From the NCBI GenBank assembly GCA_020747065.1, contig JAGMVK010000011.1, forward strand, positions 1,550,001 through 1,614,000: DNA of 64,000 nt. Direction: 5' to 3'. Under the pieces are notes generated by a model, which was not told the origin of the DNA, searched no databases, and saw only the letters and a program-made list of their open reading frames with translations. The DNA comes from Cadophora sp. MPI-SDFR-AT-0126. Lineage: Eukaryota; Ascomycota; Leotiomycetes; Helotiales; Ploettnerulaceae. The position numbers and the translations under genes were made by a program. Shown one piece after another: positions 12,441-24,700 of the stretch; position 1 is the first letter of the stretch, and each line of letters opens with the position of its first letter.

Positions 12441-12816
12441 TTAGATACAGTGTGGTTCACCACCCACAATACCACAGTGCTGGTTGCTACCGCAGTAAGC
12501 AGCAGTAACCCACTTGCCGGCGCCGTTGCAGACGACCTATTCAGACAACCGTTAGCATATCTTTCTTCCTTCCTTCCGTCCTTCCTTCCTTCTGTCCTTC
12601 CTTTCTTTCTTTCTTATCAGGAGAGAGATAATATTGGGGAGAAAAGTATATAGGGGAGAGAGAAATACGTTCGATGCTGTTGTTAAGGCCACAACTATAA
12701 GAACCAACGTTGGTGCACTTCTCCTGGCCAATGAAACCTTGAGGGGTGGGAGTAGCCATAGTGGTAGTGGAGAAGGTGATGCAGATGACTGCGAGGACGG
12801 TGCTGAGGAATTGCAT
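12441..12816 (-). CDS. Small Cys-rich secreted protein (effector-like), exons out of frame
   Basis: Exon 1 (12816-12669) encodes a signal peptide (MQFLSTVLAVICITFSTTT, then ATPTPQ). It is followed by a short mature part with two cysteines ending SCGLNNSIE. Exon 2 (12536-12441) encodes 31 residues with four cysteines (CNGAGKWV, AAYCG, QHCG, PHC). The combined pattern resembles small secreted fungal proteins with a C..G..C...I.VCN..G.W...A.CG motif. The only good donor (GTATTT at 12668) is in phase 1, while the acceptor (TGAATAG at 12538-12537, with a GCTAAC branch) requires phase 0. As written, splicing shifts the frame, and one base too many at the donor would explain it. The intron contains a CTTC microsatellite. 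The function is unknown, and an effector role is inference. Confidence 0.6.
12551..12620. repeat. CTTC/CTTT microsatellite
   Basis: An imperfect run of TTCC/TTCT tetranucleotides (forward strand) lies inside the intron of the small Cys-rich gene. Confidence 0.85.
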
Positions 12817-14165
12817 GATTGCGGTGGCTTTTTGTCTTTGGTTTGAGTGTGTTGTTTGAGTTTGGATGTAGTAAATTTGGTCTTGCGTTGTCAGACGGAG
12901 ATGATGGTGTAGTCGGTTTTGTTTGATGTTGAAGAAAGATTTCGAGGAGCAGAAGAAAGGCATACTATTTATGCACGTTTGAGGACGAACGGCGATTTAG
13001 ATGCCTGGTGCTAGCGTGAACTGAAAAGGGAATCTGAGACTGACGATGTCGTCGTGGGCGGTGAATGAAGCCGACAAACGGAGTGAGTTTCTTTGTTTAC
13101 TTCTGTATCGAGTTATGTGGAGATAAGGTCAAACTGCACTTTTCGCCTGAAAAGAGGATAGCTTATAGAAGAGAGTAGAATTCAATAGCTAGCGCCGTCA
13201 ATCGATGATTGAATTTCCTGTGAATTGCCTAGAATGAGATTTTTGTTACGAATTTAAGTTACATATCAGACCACTCCTTCAGCTTCGAAGCTGAACAGAA
13301 TACATTGCCTTTCGCGGCAACAAGCTCTGAATTCTCTTCCTTGTAATGTCGGAAGACATGATAGATCGTTCAACCTATTAGTGTTTCTGTTTCATTTATA
13401 CTCTATATAATCAGAATGTGCCGCCTCATTTTCATACTAAAATCTCCTTCCTTCAAAATTCCGAGCCAAAGTCTTGAATTCTGCATGTACAATTTGGATT
13501 AATGGAATCACATTGAGATTGCTAAATGTTCGCTAGAACGCTGGCCTTGACACGGGCCATAGTACAGTTCATTCATTCAAGTGGATTGGGCTTATGTTCT
13601 TATTGATTTGTGAATTTGGCGGGCTTCAAATTGAAATGCTTGACTAAGGTCATTATATCTTTGAGTAACTTTATTGATTAATAAATTGATATTATGAAAG
13701 ACCAGTATCAATTTTTTTGGGGAGAGTTTTGATCCTCCTTTGGCGCAAAGCAGAGAAAGTCTCTAGCGTCACGGGATGATTTAATTCGCAGTTCCAGCCA
13801 CCACTTCTGCTTTTTTAATTTTGACCTTTGACCACTCGCTGTATCGGAAGAGAGTCGTTGGAATTTTGTCCTATCCTACTATCATTCTTACCGACCTGGG
13901 AAGTTCCGGAGCTGAGCTTTAGGTAGCATCTGGATGAACCGTCTGAATTGACATCGGCTAGCTAGACGCCTTTCACACTTCGACTTTCCTTCATCATCCG
14001 CGCACAATTAGAATGTTCAAAGCTACCTTCACCATTCCAATTCCCATGGTCCTTCAAACTCTTGGATAATATCTAGTAGTTTCGAGTCGCCTGTCTGTTA
14101 TTATTCCCAGACGCCCGATTTCCCGCCAAGAAAAATCCACAAAACTCCAACAGCAAGCCACAAAC
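12817..14165. other. Divergent intergenic region
   Basis: The region is somewhat AT-rich between 13.2 and 13.9 kb, with no coding signal. It probably holds promoters for the divergent Cys-rich gene and the phosphoesterase. Confidence 0.4.
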
Positions 14166-15046
14166 ATGGCTCCAAACACCATTTCTACTCGAATCATGGT
14201 CATATCAGATACTCACGAGCATTCTTTCGATGGCAACACTCTTCCTGACGTGGACGTGCTTCTTCACACAGGCGACCTAACGAATTTTGGCGAGCTCGAC
14301 TCACTCAGAGAATGCACCAGGATGGTGGGAACTATCAATGCAAAACTGAAATTGGTCATCGCTGGCAATCACGATATCTCACTTGATCAGACCCGTCGAG
14401 TCGAGAATATGACTGACGAGGAGTACGCTAGATATCATGCAGCCGCTGTCGAATCATGACTGGTCCAGCAGCAAAGGAAGCAGGTATCGTGTATCTCGAA
14501 GAAGGAATCTACAAATTTGACCTCGAAAATGGAGCCAGAATGCAAGTTTACGCTTCGCCATATACCCCAGGATCGGGGGATTGGGCGTTCTCCTACGGTC
14601 CCCTCGAGGACCGCTTTAGTGAAAAGCCAACCGAGAACCGGACTTCGATCGCGAAAATTCCAATTCCCACAGGTATTGATGTCGTAATGACACACGGCCC
14701 TCCTCACTCTATCCTCGATCAAGTCGATAAGCAAAACCTGGGATGCCTCAATCTCCTTCGAGCCGTGGGGCGCGTCAGACCACTTATGCATTGCTTTGGC
14801 CATATCCACGAAGGTCACGGTGCAAACATTGTGACATGGAAGCCCGATGGAAGCGTCAAATCTCCGTCATCAGCAACTCCCTTGGAGACAGAACAGATCA
14901 ATGACTTTCCGTATACGAATGAGTGGCCCATCACGACAGAACAGCAAACTCTTATGGTCAACGCAGCTATCATGATGAATACTGCCAAAGGAATGAAGCC
15001 AAATTACAAGCATTTTATCGTGGCTCTCGAATTGCCTCGACAGTAG
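14166..15046 (+). CDS. Metallophosphoesterase, one-base frameshift
   Basis: Two overlapping frames (14166-14459 and 14456-15046) together encode a calcineurin-like phosphoesterase of about 290 residues. The first frame holds ISDTHE (D15, H17), HTGDLTN (D37) and AGNHDIS (N68, H69). The second holds the VMTHGPPHSILD and FGHIHEGHG metal-site motifs. These are five canonical blocks in order. The frame breaks at GTCGAATCATGACT near 14450: the stop TGA of frame one overlaps the ATG of frame two. One extra A would make the reading continuous (V-E-I-M-T-G-P). No intron of workable size fits. The break may be a sequencing error, a pseudogene or, less likely, a recoding event. The protein would be cytosolic, with no signal peptide. 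Confidence 0.75.
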
Positions 15047-15754
15047 GAACGAAGTATACATCTATGTACCTTTAAGGCCAGCGGCTTCAGCAAATGTGTC
15101 TAATTTGTGTAGAAGCCTATTCACCTGCAAACCACTCTTCTGTAAAAATAGCATGACAATGCAATAACTAAGTAGCGGTATATGGCCACAGAAATTCTCA
15201 CAAGGTCGGAGCCTAGGAGCCTTTGACAGATCATTCTCAAGCTAATCTCCTCAACTAAGGCTTTGCCAGCGGGATGCTAGATATTCTACTGGAGAGGTGG
15301 GATGCTACAGTCCGAGACTTAGAGCACGAGCCTGAACTTGACTCAAAACAGACCATTGGAAAAGATTTTCAAATGACCCCAAAGATGTATATGTATGGAG
15401 TCGATACATAGAATTCCAAAAGTATAATTAATCCAAGTTTCGGTTATTTTACACATTAAGATCGGATTGGAATTGGATTAAGAGTCTCGATATCACTTGG
15501 ATTAGAACGCTCGATGATGTATATGTCACTACGTCTCGGGGAAAGCATTCACATACTTTGCTCATGGTAGAGACCAGTACAGATGATTCATACGTTTTTG
15601 ATTTTCGATTTTCATTTTCTCGTAACTAGGATCTAAGTCACGAAACCTTCTGATTCCCAATCACCAAGCATGCCTGGACGCCACTGCAATTACATTCTAC
15701 GCTCATAACACAGAAGAAAATCTTTTTGAGTTCATGTTAATGCCTTTTGCAGCA
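15047..15754. other. Convergent intergenic region
   Basis: Nothing coding was recognised. The stretch is locally AT-rich around 15.36-15.6 kb. Confidence 0.4.
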
Positions 15755-17417
15755 TCAAATACCACCAACCACCAATCCTCCCTCACCAGCCTCAACTCTC
15801 TCCGCACCATCCATCCTCTCAAACGCATTCTGAACCTGCTTCTCCCAGTCACTCCACGCCACAATTATCCACTCAATCGCGCCGACCAAGTACAAGGCAA
15901 TGCACTGTCCCACCCACAAGCCCGCCAGCCCCCACCCGTGGAAAGCAAGCCATATGCCCAAGGGCAGCGCACCCATATAATAACTCACGATGTTGACCGC
16001 GGCACCAATATGCTGTCTGCCCATACCTCTCAAGCTACCGCCACAGCTACCATTAAGACCATCCGCGATCTGGAACAGTGCTACGTAGGGCATCACGTCT
16101 GCGGTGAGCTTGATAACTTTCATATCGTCATTGAAGATCTTGGCATAGAAATCTTTCACGGACATTAAGACGATTAGGACGAGTACGCCCATGAACATGC
16201 TCAGCCACGCTGCAACATTAGCAGCGCGAGCAGCACCTTTGGCGTTCCTTGCCCCAAGCAGATTGCCAACACGTGCAGATGCAGCAACGCCGATGCCGAA
16301 AGGGATGGTGTTCATGACCTGGTCGGTAGTCATAATAACACTCTGTGCAGCAAGGGGAATGGTTCCCAGACGACCAGCTGCTAGAGCTACAATCTCGAAT
16401 GCCCACCATTCGGTGCCGACGTGAACTACGCCTAGGATTGCGAGGCGTGCAAAGGTTGACATGTTGGCAAGACAAGCACGGGACCAGCCGCCCCAGCAGC
16501 GAGAGCCGGCTATGAAGCGTGCGTAGAGGACGAGTAGGAGAAAGGAGAGCCAGTAGGAGATTCCTGTTGCGAGAGGGGCACCGAGGAGTCCCATTTTGAA
16601 GGTGTATACAAAGAGATAGTTGAGGCCAGCGTTGAAAGGGGAGGTGAAGAGGAGGACGTAGGTTCCTGGACGCATGATTTCTGGGGAGTGTTAATTAAAT
16701 CATTGATGGTATGAAAAGGGAAGTGGAGAGTTTCCCACCTTGTGCTTGTAGGTACTTCTTCATGGACTCGAAATACACATATCCCAGTCCTCCTGGTATC
16801 AGAGCAGTGAGAAACTTGGCACTATCAACGCAAATGTATTCCTCCTGACCCAATGCCCTGAATACAGGCGCAGAGCAAGCCCACAGTATAGCAACGGGAA
16901 CATAGAAAGCCGTCAAGACGATAAAAGATCTCTGTAGCAGAACTCCCAAGTCGTGCGGATTCTTGCTTCCTGTGAACGTCGACGAAGCCAATGTATCCAA
17001 TGCAGTCGATCCTCCCAACGCAATCAACCACGCTGTGCTCATGGCGAACATGTAACTGAATGCAGCCGTAGCCAGAGCCTCAGGGCTCAATCGTCCAACA
17101 ATCAACACCGAGAATGTCTGTAGTGAATTCTGTAATGTGTATGCCAGAATGACTGGCACGGAACCGCGCAACAAGAGCAGGAATTCGGCGAGCCATTGCT
17201 TCGTCGTTGAATCGTTTTCGTCGACTTCGTATGTTGAGCCTTCAGGAGATTGAGATGAGGATGCGGGATTGACGTTGGGATCTGTGGGCTTGTAGAGGAG
17301 GGATGTTCGCTCGTTTGGCGGGGTAGGAGGGGTAGAAGATGGCGCTGTCGACGTCGATTTGGGACGAAGGAATTTGGGGAGCCAGGACTTAGAGTCGCTT
17401 CGGTCGTCCATGGTCAT
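15755..17417 (-). CDS. MATE family multidrug/toxin efflux transporter
   Basis: Two exons, 17417-16739 and 16680-15755, give 534 residues in frame. The intron is 58 bp and splits a codon after LQAQ. Two in-frame ATGs exist (17417 and 17411). The second has the better ACCATGG context, so the start could be six bases later. An N-terminal cytosolic segment of about 90 residues is Ser/Pro-rich and contains ERTSLLYK. It is followed by about 12 hydrophobic segments. The first is the LRGSVPVILAYTLQNSLQTFSVLIVGRL stretch typical of MatE domains, and the second half repeats the pattern (VGTEWWAFEIVALAAGRLG). The family exports organic cations and metabolites by proton or sodium antiport. The substrate is unknown. 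Confidence 0.9.
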
Positions 17418-18778
17418 TGATGCTAAGGTGAGTTGCAATTGAATGCTACCGACGCATTGAGAAGATATAGCAAGAGATTGAAAGAATCAGAAAGAAAAGT
17501 GCGAAAATTCCAATTGCAGAGGTGAAGAGATATCAGATTCACCGACCAATTGGCTCCTCATGGGCAGTACATCGCTGCAGCATTGATATCTCTGATACTA
17601 TCTATGACAGCACCTTGGCAAGGGAAACTAGGACTGACAAAGACGGACGTAAGAGCATGAACAACGAAGGCATCTACCGTGCAAGCCAATGAGGATCTAC
17701 ATCATTGCCGGTCCCGACCTGTAGGAATTCGGTCAAACTGAAAGTCCAGAGTGATAGTGACTTAGCAATTGGATTGGACAGCTTCCTGTCGGACGGGGCA
17801 CGAGGCAATGATGGGATAGGGCAATGCCTGTGAGAACTACTGCAAGGTCTTATGGTAACAGCGATGGCGGCGCCGGCAGAATGTTTGCTACGTTCCTTAT
17901 CTTGATGCCGATGAGAAGCTCGATGACAATTCGTTATCTCTCACGATTTGCTAATAAGTGCCAAGCGAGATCCACGTGATTTAGGAGAAGAAAGCAAAAT
18001 TACGTAAGTCTGTCCTTGCTTTTGAGCGCCAAAAGACGAGGACATGTCGCGTCCACTTCTTGATTTGTTTCCCCCGTTCTGCTTGCCAAAAATTGAGCTG
18101 GATTGCTTATCGGCTAATGGTTATTGAGGTTCCCCAGTTCGGAAAAGGGGGCTCGCTTCCCATCGCTTCGGTGTGTTGACTTCCTACCCAGTCATATCAA
18201 TCACCATGGAGATTGCCTCTGCCATCCACGTACTTCTACAGTCCATGAATCAACTCGGCGGATTCGTTAGAGAGGTGGAGTGCCACATTGCTGAAACGGA
18301 GGCTAGGCCGGAGTTCGCCCATACGAATCGAGGAGACGTGACCACTTCATTAGAGCATATCCACCACCCTCAAGCATTTCAGATCCACCTCATTGACTTG
18401 ATTGACAGGAAGCCTGTACTCTTGCTGATGAAACGAGGTTTAGTCTTCAAGCTAAGATTGTTGATTTCGATTTCTCGCTGATTTTTCAGAAGTCTCACCT
18501 CCGGTGAAAACTTACAACACCCACCCTTCTTTCACTGTCTCTCAGACGAGGCTCTTGTCAAAGAACGAATGGTGTGGTTAACGGGAAATTTACGGTAGTG
18601 AGCCGTATCAAGTATGCTATTGCAAGTCTCATATCATTAGCCTCTCTGCTACAGAAAAACGAACAAGCAGACGTGGTATAAATGGCACCAAAAGTGGTGC
18701 ACTACAAGATGAGCCGGCGCAGCGACGTTCGAAGAGCTGCTGAAAGACAGGTTCCTTCGTCCCTTCCAACCTTCAGCC
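17418..18778. other. Intergenic region
   Basis: A 102-codon + strand frame at 18173-18481 (with a possible inner start, MEIASAIHVLLQSMNQLGG) has protein-like composition but no family features. It is not called. The rest presumably contains the MATE promoter. Confidence 0.35.
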
Positions 18779-19426
18779 TCATACTTCATTTACTACGATG
18801 CTAGAGCCCTTCTCTGACCCATCTATAACCCCATTCCGCAGCAAGTCAAGCTTCAGAGCCTCCCGAAGTTGCCACAAAGCCTCTACCACCGTAGCCTCTC
18901 GGATCCTCTCCCTCGTGCCCAAGAAGTGAAACGGACCTATAGCCCGACTCTTCCCCGGCGATGCAAGGCCAATGAACACAGTCCCAACCGGCTTACCGTC
19001 CTGCATTGCTGGGCCGGCAACACCTGTAGTTCCGAGACCCCAGGTCGTGGCAGTACTGTCGAAAGTCGAGATCTGCCGCGCGCCTTCTGCCATCTGCGAT
19101 GCGACTTCGCCGTGGATGACGCCCTCTCTCAGGATCAAGTCGCCGTCGACTTTCAAGAGGTGCTGCTTGAGAGGTGTTGCGTATGAGACGACTCCCCCGC
19201 GGAAGACGGCGCTGGCTCCTGGCACGGATGTGAGCGCCACCATGAGGCCGCCTCCTGTCAGCGACTCTGCTACTCCGATGGTCTGGCCTGCTCGAGTGAG
19301 CATCTGGATGACATCGGTTGCGATGTCGAGGAGACACTCGGTGTTGCGTTCTGTGAATACGTATTCTGCAGCCATGATTTGTTGAGGCGAGATGGATGCG
19401 GTATCAAAAGGATCAAGGATGTGCAT
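18779..19426 (-). CDS. CinA C-terminal domain protein (nicotinamide-nucleotide amidase-like)
   Basis: A single exon encodes 215 residues. It covers a complete CinA-C domain without the N-terminal MoCF-like part of bacterial CinA. Visible motifs are the IGVAESLTGGGLMVALTSVPGAS active-site segment (S55 in the longest form), FRGGVVSYATPLKQ, and the GTTGVAGPAMQDGKPVGTVFIGLA block, all in canonical order. In bacteria this domain deamidates NMN to nicotinate mononucleotide. In fungi, stand-alone versions are common but little studied. The start may be at 19426 or at the internal ATG at 19375, where the domain begins (MAAEYVFTERN). An NMN adenylyltransferase gene lies at the far right of the window, not adjacent. 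Confidence 0.85.
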   Translation of the reverse strand: MHILDPFDTASISPQQIMAAEYVFTERNTECLLDIATDVIQMLTRAGQTIGVAESLTGGGLMVALTSVPGASAVFRGGVVSYATPLKQHLLKVDGDLILREGVIHGEVASQMAEGARQISTFDSTATTWGLGTTGVAGPAMQDGKPVGTVFIGLASPGKSRAIGPFHFLGTRERIREATVVEALWQLREALKLDLLRNGVIDGSEKGSSIVVNEV

Positions 19427-20018
19427 ATTTAATGAGGTTTTTTCTTTGAAATTTTCTTGTCTAAAATGAAGAAAGCCTTATGTCTCAAGCAGACGTGGGA
19501 TGTAGGATGAAGTCCAATGATCATGCAACACGATTGATTTCGAGGGCGTTTCCTTTTCATGTCGGAGGAACAGGTGGTTACACAGCTTGATCAAATACTC
19601 GGATTTCGGATGAGTCAATTCTCTCTCTTGAAGACACGTCACTAGGTGGCATGAGTGAGGCTGAAATTTGATGAGAGCCATTGGTCTGCTTGATCATTTT
19701 TCACTCGTTCGGAGCGCTTCAGCCTTCTGGCGTTACACAGCATGCACGCCCGGCTCCAGTATGTTGGGCCTTCAGCACAAGTATTGAGATTTCGAGCCTG
19801 ACGATTGAGCCGCAATGATGGATTCCGTGCTGGAGATGGAACGGAGGAGGTAAATATAAGGATGGCAGCGATTTGTCCCTGGTATCTGTGTCTTGACTAA
19901 AGGACTAGGCCACCTTTCTCTGGCTCTGACTTTTATTTACCAGCCTTACGATTAATCCCTGTAGCAATCTGATAAGGATCAAGCAGCTGTATCTGAGCAA
20001 CTTATCATTCTATGCCCG
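19427..20018. other. Divergent promoter region
   Basis: This is 592 bp between the divergent CinA-C and HAD phosphatase genes. No coding signal was found. Confidence 0.4.
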
Positions 20019-21701
20019 ATGGCTTATCCGCAACTCGTAGCTTTTGATCTAGAGTACTCAAATTGCTCTCCTTGTCATTCATTCCAACGCTGACATCTTG
20101 TCCAGTGGCACGATATGGGGAGGATCGCTGCAACTAAGCGACTTTTGCTGCAGTCTTGAATGGGTTACAAGGAAAGCCCGCGACAGCCTCGGCCGCTCTT
20201 GGGACCAAATCACCGATAAGCGGTCCGTACTCTTCAGATGATTTTGAAATGTACTGGCTTACTTACAAACAGAGAAGGACCGGGAAGATTGTCATCTCGG
20301 TTTCCAACGATGTGTCTGAGATCTTCAAAGATCTAGCCAGGAGAAATGTGCAGATATTTGTAGTGTCCCGTCATAAGTACAAGTCATTGTAGGTGTGAAT
20401 TTATCTGGCTGGATTGCTTATGGAATAGCTTACCTGGATCGATAGCTGTATCTCTGCCATGAAGCTCATGCCGTTCTTCTCGCGTCTGGTCCAGAGCAAG
20501 TCGTACGAAATTTATGATTGTAAGTGCAACACGGCAGCCCATACCATCAGAAGCGGCTCTGATTTCGCAGCCTCTTCAAAACAGACCCACTTCATGAACA
20601 TCAAAAGAAGTTGCGATATTTCCTTCTCTCAGATGGTACATCCTCCGCTCAAAATTTTAATCGTCTGGGATTTGCTAAAAATGATGCCCACAGCTGTTCT
20701 TCGATGATCAAGAAAAGCATAGCGACGTGGAGCTGTGGCAAGGCATGCCTCTGTCCTGCTGTCTCCCTCGAACATCAATTGACAACATACATAGGAGTTA
20801 CGTTTCAGAAAGTATCGAACAGAAACGTTGGCATTACCACAGGAGACTATCACGCCGGCCTCGACCTCTGGCGTCGAAATCAGAACATAAGACGCCCTAT
20901 GCCCAGTTCAGGCCTCAATCCTCATCCCAGCCAGAAGCAGATCGGATGGGTCGGTACGGATAAAGCTACCGGTGAGCTTTACAGTAAAGGTCGGCGCCGT
21001 CCCAAAAGCACGCGACCATCACGCTGGGGATGGGGATTATATGTGGCAGATGATCCATTTGTGTAAGCTCTACCCTCTCGTGCTGATCTCAAGCGTATCA
21101 TAGCACCAGCTCATAGAAGGGAAACAGTGCCGCTGCATTCACTCAGTATCAGCGCGAGCATACACCTGATGATCAGTACATATGCCAAGTCTTCGTGCGG
21201 GATTTCGAGGTGTTCAAGCAGATGGACAAGGTACGAGCGCATGTTTCCACGGTCGTCGCCTTCCTGAGGGATTTCATGGAAAACTGATCCCCAGTCTAGG
21301 TATGGGTAGCGGAAGACGGTTCTGTTCCAATGACAGATATCTGCTCAGGCGACGACAGCGTAGCAGAATCCCAACACATCCGCGACAACATCATCACCCA
21401 AAGCTTTGCAGTTCGCAAGCCCTACATCCTGTTCTCCAGACACACCTGGACGGACGTACTGTTCCGTACCTGGCGAGTTCAAAGCCAAGGGAGATTCAGC
21501 GAAATGGTCGTGTATCCCCAGATCCAAGACGCGCTGTTCTATGCTGAGCCGTTGAAACTTTCTTCTTTTCTCGCCAGTGCTGAAGTGCAAGGGACTACGG
21601 TACTGGGCTTCGATTTTCGCCATCAGCTGTTCAATTGGGGAATCAAGTGGAACGAAAACACCCGAGCTGATTTCGAAATACATTCCGAAACTAACTGGTA
21701 G
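20019..21701 (+). CDS. MDP1-type HAD phosphatase with extra C-terminal (ART-like?) domain
   Basis: Nine exons: 20019-20053, 20106-20226, 20273-20376, 20446-20519, 20571-20635, 20694-20742, 20795-21060, 21120-21230, 21300-21701. The total is 408 residues with all joins in frame. Splicing assembles a magnesium-dependent phosphatase-1 core. The nucleophile motif FDLDGTIW (D10, D12) has D12 split by intron 1. VVSRH follows near 82-86, SSKQTHF near 113-119, LFFDDQE (D137, D138), and a GVTF...GLDLWRRN end near 150-179. After it come about 230 residues beginning WVGTDKATGELY, with RPSRWGWGLYVADDPF, which recalls the G-T...G-x-Y layout of ADP-ribosyltransferase folds. That resemblance is weak and inferred. 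Intron 6 has a GC donor (AG/GCATGC). The acceptor of exon 8 could be 21117 instead of 21120. Confidence 0.75.
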
Positions 21702-24700
21702 CTCACTGCCCTCCGCCTTCTTCAATATCCGTGCAGTACCTTTTGCCTTCTTTAAATTTCGCCTAGCCAAGACTTCCTCATATAACGTGAAGATGAGTGT
21801 TGTCATTAGCTGCGGTACGAGAAACTCTGTGAACGAACAGGTGAAGCACGTGACAAGACGAAGAAGGTGAATTGCGAGAAAGAATAAATTGAATGGCATC
21901 AAGCAGTCAGAAATAGATACCATCAAGTAAAGAAGCATTTGAAGTAGCCTTGCAAACTACCGTCGCTGTTGGTAACCACACAGCTGCACGTGATTGACCA
22001 GACATTTGGGGGCTTCCCTTGCTTGCCATCCGAAAAGAAAAGCGAAACTTCAAAAGGGCAAAGCCGTTGAGTACGACGTTCACCAGCTTTTCGGGCGTTT
22101 CCAAAAGATAGATTAAATGCACCCCTTAATTTCTCGCTTCAAACTGCATATGCAGGTAGTGTCTTTAAACCCTTCCTGGTTTTGTGAACCTCGGATGTGG
22201 AAGCGAGCATATCAAGAAACAAGGGGTCTTACAAAAGACAGGGGAATTTCTAGCAAGTTTCTTGTGATGATTCAAGAGTTGGCTGAGACGCCAGGGAGAA
22301 ACATGTCGCTCGGCTTCTTTCCATCTGTTCAGTCCTCTGTTCGGTCCTTGGCCTTGGTCCTGAGTGCTGAAAGAATTGCGAAGGCTGGTCATGTGCGACG
22401 AGCATGTCATGTCCGAAAGTCCCCATTCTTTTCCACGCGAATGGGACTGGTCCAAGGGAGGGACGGCCGCATATATAGAGGCCAAGTGGGAAGGGAACTG
22501 AGGTCATTGATGAGCTGGCAACTGTTGAAATAGAGGAGGTTGGGCCACTGCGACGAGCAGACGTTCAAATAACCGTAGTCCTGGACTTCGCTGCAGTTCT
22601 GCCACCAGAGTCTTCAGCTGCTTTGCGAATGCCATTGGACAGCCCCGTCATTGCGGCCTTGCGGACGGACATGGCTGCTGTCCAGTGAGATGACAGAGGG
22701 GGCTCTTAGCCCTACTCAGCACCCAGCGCCCGCATGAACAGGTGCATGACCCTCGGCGATTTTCCATCCCAAAGATATGTATCGTATCAAAACCGCATCA
22801 GAAGTGTATCGCGGCCGTTGAGTGCACTGGATGAACTCAGTAGAGGCGCATTTGAAGATGAAGCATACAAAGAAAGTATGTGAGGGCATTGAGGGCCAGA
22901 ATAGCCGCCCTATCCAATAGTGTCCTTCCACGCGTAGGCCCAATGCAGCATAGACCCGGCTCGGGCTTTGTTTGAGGCACCACGCCGGCAGACCAGCACA
23001 CCGCAACCTCAGTAAACTGCATTGCACTGCACTGCACTGCACCCAGGCCGTTGCCGTTTGAGGTTCGAGCTTCCCTCACCGTCTCTTCGTGGCAGTCGAG
23101 TAGTAGAGTAGCCAGTCAAGTCCCATCGCCCCCAGAGTCCTCGCTCCCTGCGCTGCCACGTATCGTGCAGGAAGCATCGACGCCAGAATCTGCAACTACA
23201 GCGGTCGTACATCTAGATCAGAGTGCTTGTGCATCAGCCTGCTGCAAGGCGAGGGGGCAGATCAAATCAAATCAAGTGAGAAGGAGAAAAAGAGAAAGGA
23301 GAGGCGGGTCCAGCGATATACCTAAGACTGTGTCCGTCGTCGTGCTGTGTCTGTCTTTCCTGCTTTGCTATTGCTTTTGATTCTGCTTCATTTGTTGTTG
23401 TTTGAGACGCGATATCAAAGAGAAACCCCGACGCGTCGCCGTCAGAACCAACGCTCGTTGTCTGTGGGATCAGCAAATCCTCAATTCTTCTTTGTCCGGT
23501 CCTGTTCTGTTCATCTTGCTGTGTTGTCAATTGCAGGAGCGCATCATCGCCTCGTTCAATTGAGCAGGGTCGGCCCGCTGCATTGCAACCTCCCAGCTCC
23601 CAGCAGCGTCAACCCAGCATTTCTCATCGACCAGACCGCCTCCACCGCTTTTGCTACTCCCAGGTGCAATTGCGCCCTCTTTAGAAGTCGAAATGCTTTG
23701 CGCGCGTTCCATCCCATTGCTCGAAGGATTAAAGGGACAGGGTGCGCGGCGATTGTCGTGTTGAGAATTTTGGTGGCTGTGGCCATCATCTGCCATTCAT
23801 TGGCCCTTGAGCAATTGCCAGTCACGCCTGCGGACCGGCCTGTAATTATAGGGTCAGTCAGGCTCAATTGGATGACAGCTGTCTGCTGGCAATGTCCAAC
23901 ATCCATTCCACGTGTTTTCTTGTATTTGGGTCTGACTGTGCTTCCAGATTGGTGGTGTGTGTTGGTTGTGTCGGCCTCCAGTGCCCAACCTTGAGGCTTG
24001 AATCTGGAGCTTTAATTACATCAATCGACTTTCAGCATCTTTCGTCGCTTATCTGGTTGCATTGGGAGGACTTAATACACTAATAATTTGGCAAGCTTGG
24101 GTTTGTTTAGACTGTTTGGGCTAGCAAAGAGCAAAAGCGAGACAAGATTTGTGAGGCATCGAAGCTCGGCAGTAATAATTTTTATATCTTCACTTCAACT
24201 TCGAAAAGTTCAACCTTCACCACCACAACTTCGATCTTCAACATTCGAATTCTCACAACAACATTTCGAAATCATCAGCCTGGACAGGACCTTCGCACAA
24301 TTGCCAGTATTTTCAGGCATTGGCCTAGAATCTGCTGCAATTGATTTCCTGGTAAGTTCGCAATCTTGACTCTTTGTACAGACCGTCATTCAGAGACAAT
24401 CACCTTTGGAGTTTCATATCTCTTCCAAGAGAACAATCATCTCGTATGATTCATCATGGCTAACCGCAGGATAGATCCAAATCCTCGATCTCGATTCCCT
24501 GGAGGGCCTCCACCTCGAGATCCCAACGAACCCGTCCATCTCCAGACCTTTATCGACCGCATAGCAGAGTTGACTGTTACTTTAAACACTGCTCGGCTAA
24601 AGCTTGAGAGGCGACATCTAACAAAAGCACCGGTTCAAGCAGACGTCTCGATCTTGGAACTCGTCATCTTGGGCCGGATCAAACCTCAATCTACGACTGA

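Noticed and set aside
12551..12620. Microsatellite as functional regulatory element
   Set aside because: A simple intronic TTCC repeat. Nothing indicates more than replication slippage.
18173..18481. 102-codon + strand frame starting with a helical segment
   Set aside because: No recognised family, and no second line of evidence.
23347..23994. 215-codon + strand frame
   Set aside because: Overlaps equal-sized antisense frames and lacks domain features. Probably leader or intergenic sequence.
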